Source of the DNA: Rhytidiadelphus loreus
Lineage: Eukaryota > Streptophyta > Bryopsida > Hypnales > Hylocomiaceae
Reading direction: 5' to 3'
DNA length: 64,000 nt
NCBI GenBank assembly: GCA_947034895.1
Contig: OX344765.1
Location: forward strand, 14,451,001-14,515,000
The notes under the pieces were generated by a model, which did no database searches, was not told the origin of the DNA, and saw only the letters and a list, made by a program, of their open reading frames with translations. Below, piece by piece: positions 55,641 to 64,000 of the stretch (position 1 is its first letter; each line of letters starts with the position of its first letter). The position numbers and the translations under genes are program-made.

Positions 55641-55949
55641 TTAACTCTTTAAGGACCATGGTCGATTTGGAGGGCAGGCAACCCCTTTTCAACATGTAGG
55701 CAGAAAATGGGAATAGCAAAAGATCAGTCGTTTTTATGGAAAATTTGACCGTATGGATGGAAAGGATGTGGGTGTATTTTACAACTGTTTCAATTTCTAG
55801 ATTTAGATCGGGCTGTCAATGGTATTTTATAATGCATCACTGATTTCATATCTCATCTGTACTTGAGCATACACCTGCTCTACGTTTTGCAAGTGTATTT
55901 CTTTGCACTACCATCTTTCAAGCCCTTAAAAGGCCACGTATTCTATCCT

Positions 55950-57008
55950 TTATTGTCATGATGGTTCCAAGGGACATGTCACGCTGAAGGGAACGCCAAC
56001 TTGGAGTTCCCACAAAGCTCCAACTAGATTGACGAAGGCAAAGTCTCCTCCACGTACAAATTCAGCTGAAGGGGAGCGGTTGAGGGACAAGCAAGCGAAA
56101 AGGAAGCCCACAGATAAATTACAAAACTGTCTCTCTTGTGAAGTTCTAAGTGCATCAAAAGCCACAGTAGCAACCCCTACAAACACTTTTGACAGAGCTC
56201 AACAACCACACATTCACAGTTCCTAGCCACAAAGACTTGGCATCGGACAATAATTGATATTCTGAAGAAGGGAAGTACTAATTGGCATACACCATTAGGT
56301 TCAAAATGGACGAGTTCACTGTCTCTAACAACCCAAGATACCTAACGTTCACATGCTAGCTGACAATAAGGAAAAACAATGACAAACCACACGCCATATC
56401 CTCCTACATACGGCAAGATGAGTCGAAGTGAATGCCACCCTCAGAAATCTCCAGCATTGCAGAGCAAAAAACGTACACCTTCACTAAGTTCCACAGGTCC
56501 TGCATCCATCGAAGACATCACCGATCAATTCAAAGACATCACTAGTCAATTCCAGGTCGCAGACATCGATGAACAAAATAAACAAACCTACAAAACTTCC
56601 TTGGTTCAATGAAGCCACTACTGGACCCTCATATCAGTAGGGCACTAATTCAGCCACGAGAGTTAGGGCACTAATTTAGCCAACCCTGATAATTTCAGTA
56701 AGCTAAAACCATTACTTGCTCGCAGCAGATGGGGCCAAATATTTATAACATACCTAGAAGAAGCAACGTGGCTTACAATGCCATCTGACGCTGACTACTT
56801 TCTGGAGGACCTGCCCTTCCACTTCTCAAGCAAGCACTCCTGCCTGCCTTCGTTCAATCCTAACTTCGTTGATTTTTATGATGCATTGCAGTCGATTTTG
56901 TACTGGACGACACAATCACCCCAGCTGACTGAAGTCGGTGTCAATACTACGCTTCAAACGTTCTTGACATTTAACAAACGAAAGTGCAACAGCAACTCTC
57001 TCGACTGA
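55950..57008 (+). other. Coding-like region inside the transposon, opposite strand to the transposase
   Basis: From about 55950 one frame reads GTPTWSSHKAPTRLTKAKSP and on through KQAKRKPTDKLQNCLSCEVL to a stop near 56226. A second frame is open at 56379-56612 (SIEDITDQFKDITSQFQVAD). In the same frame, 56740-57008 reads WGQIFITYLEEATWLTMPSD and FLEDLPFHFSSKHSCLPSF to a stop. Composition and amino-acid use look protein-like rather than random, and a TTGCTCGCAG acceptor-like site precedes the last part. It may be a captured host fragment or an accessory gene with introns. I do not recognise the family, and it may also be broken. Confidence 0.35.
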
Positions 57009-57279
57009 GAAATTGGCTGAATGAAATGAAATCTATCTCACACAACTGAACAATTATTGCACCTTTTCAACAGAAGTTACTGTTGCCTGGGACAATAATA
57101 GAGACTGAGTGCACAGGACACGCCCCAGTTCCATGTGCTAATGCACGCAACAAACACTTTTGCCCACAACGTGGAAACTAACAGCATGAGCATGCAACAA
57201 ATGCCTTGTTTGATGAACAAGTGATGGACAAATCCCTGACAAAATGCACCACAAATCACTTACCTGAATCCAAAAGCTC

Positions 57280-59852
57280 CTAAGATTGAGTGTTGCGGCT
57301 GTGGAAAAATTCGAAGCACTCGGCAATGCAAAGGCGCACTTCCTCGCACTGCAGACAAGTCCAGAAAGTACGCCGCTTGCAGACGCAGTAAACTCGATGG
57401 AGGTTGGTCTTCTGTGGAATGTGGCTTACAATGCCACTGCCAGTCGTTTGCAGAGCCACCTTGCGCATTGGCGGGGCAGACCGTTGTGAAACTCCACTCC
57501 TATAAGGCCGCCCCATCAAGGAATAAGCAACATGCAACTGGAATTCCTTGTGGCTCAAGGGTTTCTCTCCCAATCTCTTTGAAGTCTCCTTGTGAATTGT
57601 AAATGCATTTGCAATGGAAGAGTCCAAACAAAAGAAGTACACACGGTGCCACCATTTCTTGGTGGCAATTTGCGTGGTGTAGTAGGAGCGGTTTTGATCG
57701 CCTACATCAACTCATCTTCTGTGAATACAGGATCTGGATTGGCGACGTTGGCACTTCAGTTATTCTCTGCCCAGAGATCCGAGTGGTCACAACTCCACCA
57801 AGTACCATAGGATCAACTGCAGTGACTAGAAAGTATACCCCTTTCGTGTCCTGCTAGTGGATTGCCGCCATCTTCTTATCCTTGTGCACTTGGATGTGAA
57901 GTGTCCCTTGTGGTTGTTCATGGGTGATACCCAAGCTTGTAAGAAAGCCCTTTCGTTGTTTTCGTGCAGTTTCCACTGCATAGAATCCACGAGCTAGCAA
58001 GCTATCGAAAAGGTAAGGTGATGTGAAGTAGTTATCACATGTGACAGTGTACCATTGCCCTTCAAGGCCCTGTGTCAAGTGACTAACTACTTGTCCAGCT
58101 ATGCCAATCTGCGTTGCATCAGGCCCAAAATCAGGTTGCGTGTTGTCCTTCCCCACATACACCTCTAATCCATACACGTAGCTAGTTACTGAACATGCCA
58201 TTGCCCAAATTTTTATACCATAGGGAATTGGCTTTGCAAGAAGATATTGCTTGAAAGAGCAAAATCTCCCGTTGTATGCCACCATACACTCATCAACGGT
58301 AATATACGGTGACAGGTTCGAGAATTGCTGAAAACGTAGCTGCACATGGTCCAAAATCCACCTGCACTTGTCGATAGGGTCATACTGAGGGCTACCTTTG
58401 TTAGTCACGAAGGAAGCCCTTGATGTCATGTATAGACAACGCAAAATGTACTCGAACCTCCATCGTGACATGGTCCTTGCCACATCCTCGCAAAACAAAG
58501 CACCATTGAACCTTCGCCAGTAATCCCGAATACAAGGCTGATCTCTGACGCCCATAAGGCTGATCTCTGATGGGCAATGCTGTTGAATCCCCGCCCTTCT
58601 GCTTCCCTGTTGTAGGATCAATATAGTTTGCATAGTCGTTACTTTCCCGCACTAATTTCCGCTAGAGCGTTTCGTCCCAGAAGAGGAGAAAATAAGCAAT
58701 CAGTTGCAGTAGAACGTCGGTTGGAAGATGCTCGCTGGCGCCTGGAGGTTTCCCTGAGAAGGCATTCTGGGGCAGCAAAGGCCAAGTTCTCGCATGCCAA
58801 TTTGTCTCTGCATATTTCAGTTGCAGATCGGCCCTCTCAAGCTCTGGTTCTTCTCTGTAAAGTCCGAGTTCGCCCAACAAAGCCATGGGATTGTCTTCTT
58901 GCAAGTCTAATGAACTCGGGTCACTAGAGAAGTCAGAATCCTCAGTGCCTAAGTCGGAGAATGCAGGGTCCCAATCGTGTGCTGAATCACTATCTGGTAG
59001 CTCCCAAGTTGCAGACCTCCGAAAATCCACTTCCGCTTGTATCGGGCCTTCAGCATCGGCCGGTGAACTAAGCAAGTCTTCACTCACACTCTGGTGAGTT
59101 TCCCCGAGAAGGCTTTCTGGGGCAGCAAAGAAGCTTTTTGGTGAACCAAGCAAGTCTTCAGTCACACTCTGGTACACTTTCTGTGGACCCAAGTTCTCAT
59201 ACGTAGTGCGTGGTAGGGTCTGCATGCCAAGGTAGGCACCGAAGTCACACTTCAAAAAAACGGTTCCATCTGCTGCTTGTTCCTCGACCAAGACGGTCCC
59301 AACAGTGGATGGGCACAGGATGGGCAACACCTCTCCACCCCACACCTTGTCACAAAGTAGGACACGAACCTGCGATGAGTGATAATCTTGAGCCCTCGTT
59401 CTCGTAATTGGTGGTGCAAACTATCGTGGGGTAAATTGATGTTGCATGTTGTCACGCCATTCACCATCGCTTGAATCTTCACAGCGGTCTTCGTTGTCGA
59501 TGGGACCCCGAGCCCGCCTTGGTGCAGTACGTTGAGCTGTCGAGGTTGCAGGGGCACGTAATGAACCCATTGCAACACGGGGCGTGGTAGGGCCAATACT
59601 GTTTTTCTTGCGCGTGTATTTTCTTTTTGGCTTTGGTAAGGATGACTTGACGACGTCGCCTACCTCCTCAGTTGGGAGAGTGCTACATTCTCTTTGTGCA
59701 CCACCCAGACTTGTGCTTCTAATGCACAGCTTCTGCTTGCGGACGTACTTCCTCTTTGGCTTGACAAAAGGTAACTCCAAGCCAACAGGTCGGTCCACAT
59801 CATGGGAAGACAATCTGCCGCAAGTCGGAGTGGAGTTCTGCGGGGAATCCAT
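57280..59852 (-). pseudogene. piggyBac-type transposase, degenerate
   Basis: The ATG at 59852-59850 opens a basic N-terminal part with two AT-hook/NLS-like motifs (KPKRKYVRKQK, KPKRKYTRKK). It probably splices near 59372 into an acidic region ending WPLLPQNAFSGKPPGASEHL. The DDE core follows: IRDYWRRFNG, RWRFEYILRCLYM, YITVDECMVAYNGR (first Asp), WYTVTCDNYFTS (second Asp) and DTKGVYFLVTAVDP (third-Asp region). Next come VDVGDQNRSYYTTQIATKKW and a C-terminal cysteine-rich domain, YCVCKRRTFWTCLQCEEVRL followed by CIAECFEFFH. This order is that of DDE_Tnp_1_7 piggyBac transposases. Breaks: TAG at 58664-58662; a frameshift near 58555 explained by a 22-bp tandem duplication; TAG at 57856-57854 where the family has Trp; and a frameshift near 57700-57740. 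No active enzyme can come from this copy. Confidence 0.88.
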
Positions 59853-61135
59853 CGTCGTTGCCTTCAAGACGCCTGAGACCCCAACCAAGCAGATTCGCGG
59901 AATGGTGATAGAAAAGATACCACAATTGTGCCCCAGACAAATTGTACAAATTCTCGTATCCTCTTGCACTAGCTGGAATTGGATGAAGAAGAAGGTAGCT
60001 GCGATCAAGTAAGCCCAATAGTACTCAACACTTCTCCGCCGGGAATCGCTGGTTGGTTGCCCAATTGGCCAAGATGACAACGGTATGTGCAAATTCTTGT
60101 GGTGGAGGAGGTAGTCGGGGCCACACGTATCCATTGCAACGCCTACTTGATCGTCTCTCTGCGCCAGCCATCCTCCTGTAAGCAAGCATGAATGCATAAG
60201 ATGGAGCCTGAAACTGCTTGTCGCAGCAATGAAGACCCCTACGAACAAGCCCTGATCGTAGGCGTCCGGTACTCTCCTCCTTCTTGCTCGCAGTAGCCAA
60301 TCCAGGGAGATCCAAGTAGCCAACTATTGTCTGCTGCCGGACTCTTAGTGATGACATTAAGAAAGCGCCCCCCCTGTAACTTGGTTGAGGAATTGGGACT
60401 CCCGCCTTCCACTCCAAGCACCCATTGGAACCCTAAACAACCTAAAACCCCTAAACTTCACCAGGCGATGATCACAGCTCGTAGTGGGGTATTGAATTGA
60501 GTACCATTCTGCCCTCTTGGACCTTCATTGCTTCATCTTGGATGCGTTGAGACAACCGTAAGAGCTTGAGCTTCACGCCTAACGGACCTTGGATTCGTGG
60601 TTGTACATTTGTCTTCCCGCAGCCACGGTAGCAAATTGGCAACGACACTGTAGCCGTTCCCCTTGGAGTTCTCAGATCCCACCTCCTCGTCTTGTAAGCA
60701 ATGAATGCCTTGTCAGCACGTATAATGTACGTTGTCTTTCTTCTTTATGGCCATTTTTTAGTTTTGCAACCGTATTTATAGCCCAGCTTGAATTGGTTTT
60801 TTGAGTCCTATTTTCACATGGTAGCTGTGTTTGCTCTGATTCTTGTCCCCATGTGTCAAGGATTTAGAGGCCCACATCCGTCCCCTTTGGTCTGTAGGCA
60901 GATTTGACCCATAACTTTGTCCACCAATCAAAAAGTGTCAATTTCGACTACAAAGTGGTCGACCAGTCCTTAATGGGTTAACTCAATGATTTGGATAGAG
61001 TATTAATAAAGTTGCACACAAAATTGGATGAAAATCATCCGTTCTTCCAACATGATGAAAGAAAGTGATTAACAGGGTTAAATGCTGCCGCGGAGCAATC
61101 GGCCAGCTAGGACTATCGCAACCCCACCAATATAC

Positions 61136-61158
61136 CACGTGGCAGACCCCACCACGTG
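61136..61158 (+). promoter_or_regulatory. Paired G-boxes (CACGTG) upstream of TIC21
   Basis: CACGTG occurs at 61136-61141 (CCACGTGGC) and again at 61153-61158 (CCACGTGTC). The first is a full CCACGTGG palindrome. They lie about 210-230 bp upstream of the ATG, followed by a CT-rich leader (CCCTCTCTTCACTCTTCTCT). G-boxes bind bZIP and bHLH (PIF, HY5-type) factors and are common in light-responsive plastid-protein promoters. Actual use is an inference. Confidence 0.6.
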
Positions 61159-61367
61159 TCGACCCCTCTCTTCACTCTTCTCTCCTCCCACATCCGTCGT
61201 CTCCAGTTCCCCACCTCGTCGCAAAGTTCACCCTGTCTTGGGGCAATTCTCCAAGCCCACTCAAAATTGCGTTCAAACCACCTCGTGATTCCATTGCGCA
61301 CATTTCTTAAGTTTCTCTATTCAAAAAGATCTATTGTTAGTTTTTTCCAGATTCGGAAATTGTCACA

Positions 61368-63159
61368 ATGCAATTCGCAATGCAAGCCTCTGTGCAGGGA
61401 ATGCGGGTTGTGCCGCCCACCTTCCACCTTCGTCATCACCAGGTCACCACTCTCCGCGCAGGCTGCGTGATCAAGAGGTTTCCGATCCCCGCATCGCAGT
61501 TTCTGGCTCCAGGGTTGGAGTCCTTGCGGTTGCAAAGCGTTCACCCTGCAAGGCAGCTGAAGTTGGGGAGTAGTGGTGCGAGAGCGGAGGGAGGGGGTGC
61601 GTACGATAAGGATGCGTTTGTCGATGGGAATGAAGCCAGTAAAATTTCTCTGGTACGGGGGTTGTTGCTGCTGTCAGTTTGTTGCATTTCAATTACGTTC
61701 TTGGAGGGTTGTTTTTATAAAACTTCTTTCGATTTGTTTCTTGCGGAATGTGCACTCTGTGTCTTCTTCAAGGTGTATTTGCAAATTTTGTATGGTTTAG
61801 GCTTTTCTCTGTACTTAATATTGTTGAGGAGTGTTGGAGTTCAGCGGGTTTTTTCTGGAGTACTGTAGTTTTGTACTGTATTAAATGATGGACGTGCATT
61901 GTTTGAGTATTTCTTTTTTAGTTTCGTTCGATTTGGAATGTGGAAGAATTTTACTCTGTTTTTTACTGAAGATGCTGTGAAAGTGTCTGCATATTGGTAC
62001 GGTTTAGGGTTGTCTGTGATGATAACATTCTTGAGTAGTGTTGAGCTTGGGCTTTGTAGCACTGAAGGTATATAGATCACTTAAATAATGTGAGAACTAG
62101 TAATGTTGAACTAGTAATGTTGACTGTCATGTAGTCCCAACCTTAAGACTGTACGACTCTAAAACCATATGGCAGATCTGACAACTTTAGAACCAGGATG
62201 ATTCTTGGGTCAGGAAATTTGCTTTGAAGACTTGAACTCTACATATTTGCGGATGTGTGTAAAATCAAGTAATTGATATCCTGAGATGGCCCAAGGTGTG
62301 AGGAGCTAATCTCAAGAATATTGTATTTGATCTCTCAACGTGGGCAAATGCCGTGCAGGTCACGAAGCGGTTGGAGCGGACTGCTAGTTATTTCAAGCGG
62401 TTGGGAAGCTTGGGATTCTGGGGCCAGCTTGTTTGTACCGTTGTTGCAGCCGTGATTTTAGCCTTTTCTGTGGTGATTACTGGCCAAGCCACATCACCTG
62501 TGTCGATTTACCTCACTGCTGGAGGCATTGCTGCTGCGTTTCTTTCCGTTTTCTGGTCCTTCGGGTACATTCGTTTTGCTCGGAAGTTGCGTGAAACTGT
62601 TGGCAATCCAAGCAAGGTAAACTAGTACTTCCAGAACCTGGCTTGGCGTGTTTCCAGCTCCGTGCGTAGATATGTTCCCTCAAGTTTTGCCGCTGAAACC
62701 TTACGATATTTTTCCTTGTTCTGAAGGCACCGCCCCGGGCTCAAGTGGTAAAGAATCTCAGGAACGGAATTGTCATCAATTTGCTTGGAATGGGAGCAAC
62801 TTTGCTAGGCTTGCAAGCTACTGTTGGAGTTCTCGTTGCCAAAGCTCTCACGTCCTCTGGCTCACCCTATTTGCAAGGAAGACCAACTGGCTACAGTCCA
62901 GTTCTTGCACTTGATGTCTTTCTAGTACAGGTAAGTATCGGTTGTCGGACAACGTGGAATTCCATTAAGTAGAATCGACATTGAGGATGAAATTTGCATG
63001 GGAAGCCTTCACGTAACGACGCTGTTCTCTTTCATTGACGCAAATTTTTTTGCTGTGCAGGCTTCAGGAAATGCGATAGTGTCTCATTTTCTCGGTTTGG
63101 TCTTCTCCTTAGAGTTGTTGAGATCAGTAACTCAATCTGAGCAGGCCAAGTCAGCTTAG
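61368..63159 (+). CDS. TIC21: TIC21 (PIC1/CIA5), chloroplast inner-envelope protein
   Basis: Four exons join in phase 0 at every junction: 61368-61652, 62359-62616, 62727-62930 and 63061-63159. They encode 281 residues. Residues 1 to about 90 are a transit peptide rich in A, R, S and Q. The mature part reads VTKRLERTASYFKRLGSLGF, WGQLVCTVVAAVILAFSVVI, ITGQATSPVSIYLTAGGIAA, FWSFGYIRFARKLR, NPSKAPPRAQVVKNLRNGIV, NLLGMGATLLGLQATVGVLV, YSPVLALDVFLVQASGN and SHFLGLVFSLELLRSV. These are the conserved blocks of the DUF3611/TIC21 family, with four predicted membrane helices. The protein sits in the plastid inner envelope; it has been described both as a protein-import component and as an iron permease (PIC1). 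Splice sites are canonical. The first in-frame ATG was chosen; a second Met at codon 5 (MQFAM) is an alternative. Confidence 0.93.
61726..62065 (+). repeat. Degenerate tandem duplication (about 195 bp) in TIC21 intron 1
   Basis: About 61726-61870 and about 61920-62065 share order: TTCGATTTG, GGAATGTG, CTCTGT, TTGGTA/TTTGTATGG then GGTTTAGG, TTGTCTGTG/TTTCTCTGT, TTGAG(G/T)AGTGTTG, and AGT(A/T)CTG/AGCACTG. Both units lie within one intron. Confidence 0.55.
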
Positions 63160-64000
63160 TCCTGAAGCATCTTCAGGAGTCTCTTTAACTCTAGAGTTTT
63201 ATTACTTGCAGAGGGTTGCATGATGTATTTTACAAATTTGTAAAGCTATACTGGTCACAGTGATTTGATGTTCATTGTCAATCGCATTGTCCAGTGCTCA
63301 TACTGCTTTTGTATGCAAAAAACACGGTTTCCAGTTTGTTTTGTTTTATTAGTGGGTATGGAAGAGAGGCAGCATCCTGCTGATGTGTGTAGATGGTGTG
63401 GTTTCATGAATCCCTCAGTTTCGCTTGCGCCCTGCACGGTCTCGCTAAATTTGACTTCCAAGTAACCTACCTTTATCACTAACCCCTTCCGTCTTGCTAA
63501 ACCTCCGTGGTCCTTGGATCGGTAATACCCTGGAATTGCTGTTTGCATTTGCAGTGGGTGGGGTGAACTTGGGAGTGATTGCAGGACCTTTACTTCGCTT
63601 GCGCATTGCCATCAACGGGTGAATAGTATCAGCGATTGATTAAGTTTGTGCTGAGGTAAGAGTTTTTCTTCATCTTTCCTACTTCTCAAATTCTATCTGC
63701 TTCTGTCAATTCAACCTTCTGAAGTTCTTCGCTAACTTCGATGTAACCAGTTTTTGCTAACCACTCTTCAATTGAAAACGTAATCTATGTTGGCAGGGAG
63801 AGTCGGCACGTCATTGCTCGTTTGGAGCAACTGGCTACTGACAGTAGTGGAGGTAGATGAGTGGAGGAACGACGAGAAAGATTTGAGGAGTCCTTTTTAC
63901 AGTCGGGCAAAGCTGACGTCCCTGGCAATGAAGAGAGAAGTGCTCCTCTTTCGGCAGCTGGAGAAGTAGGGTAGGCAATGAAATTGGAAAAGGGAAGAGC
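63160..64000 (+). other. TIC21 3' region and possible first exons of a next gene
   Basis: The TIC21 3' UTR should occupy the first few hundred bases. At about 63555-63657 lies a stretch ending GTGCTGAG before GTAAGAG, and at 63798 a stretch starts after TTGGCAG. They behave like a donor and an acceptor of an intron in a plus-strand transcript. After the acceptor, one frame reads ESRHVIARLEQLATDSSGGR, a TGA, then VEERRERFEESFLQSGKADV. It is protein-like, but interrupted and cut by the window edge. No family is recognised. Confidence 0.3.

Larger units (their letters stand above)
55645..60977 (-). mobile_element. piggyBac-superfamily transposon (5.3 kb), TTAA-flanked, transposase broken
   Basis: TTAA occurs at 55641-55644 and 60978-60981. 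The left end CTCTTTAAGGACCATGGTCG and the right end read inward, CCCATTAAGGACTGGTCGAC, are inverted repeats of about 20 bp with a 2-bp offset. The element contains a minus-strand piggyBac-type transposase (57280-59852, degenerate) and a coding-like region on the plus strand (about 55950-57008). An open stretch at 60025-60417 on the minus strand begins at a non-ATG codon and is of unknown meaning. Composition inside is much less AT-rich than the desert to its left, marking the boundary clearly. The right end lies 387 bp before the TIC21 ATG. The ends share the core TAAGGACC with the short TTAA elements elsewhere in the window. Confidence 0.88.

Noticed and set aside
58628..60012. Plus-strand frames opposite the transposase
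   Set aside because: They are antisense to recognisable piggyBac-type transposase blocks and carry no signature of their own.

Overview
This window is nuclear DNA from a land plant. The evidence is spliced, GT-AG-intron genes of plant families: a GT14/DUF266 glycosyltransferase, a SWEET sugar transporter, a JmjN-JmjC-C5HC2-FYRN-FYRC histone demethylase, and the plastid protein TIC21. Introns are short to moderate (about 70-900 bp) and the intergenic DNA is very AT-rich. Together these fit a non-seed plant such as a bryophyte, but that placement is an inference and no marker here settles it. I saw no bacterial operons, CRISPR arrays, tRNA or rRNA genes, and no LTR-retrotransposon reverse transcriptase.

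Layout: 1-520 (-) 5' end of a GT14 glycosyltransferase running off the left edge. About 1.8-22.9 kb is an AT-rich gene desert packed with short non-autonomous DNA transposons (piggyBac-like TTAA elements, hAT-like, CACTA-like and Tc1/mariner-like TA elements, foldbacks), plus an intronless, decayed RAB2 GTPase copy at 15.4-16.1 kb. 23.0-24.9 kb (+) is a three-exon gene for a small, probably plastid-targeted single-pass membrane protein. 26.3-28.2 kb (-) is a SWEET transporter. 28.2-42.7 kb is another repeat-rich desert, with a three-unit tandem array of about 460 bp units and more elements. 42.8-50.4 kb (-) is a 12-exon KDM5-type histone H3K4 demethylase. 50.6-51.2 kb (+) is a doubtful divergent gene. 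51.5-55.6 kb is again repeats. 55.6-61.0 kb is a 5.3-kb piggyBac-type transposon with TTAA on both sides, holding a broken transposase. 61.4-63.2 kb (+) is a complete four-exon TIC21 gene whose promoter lies directly against the transposon's right end.

The genes do not form a pathway; they are separate housekeeping or regulatory loci. What ties the window together is mobile DNA. A piggyBac-type element with its own coding capacity sits in the same 64 kb as at least eight short elements that carry the same TTAA plus CCC-type ends but no transposase. Two of these (about 920 bp each) are almost identical, and a 582-bp hAT-like pair is also almost identical, which points to recent movement. Three genes (GT14 leader, the 23-kb gene and TIC21) also carry local tandem duplications of about 190-360 bp in introns or leader sequence. 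All similarity calls were made by eye from the sequence and recalled family features; no database search was run.
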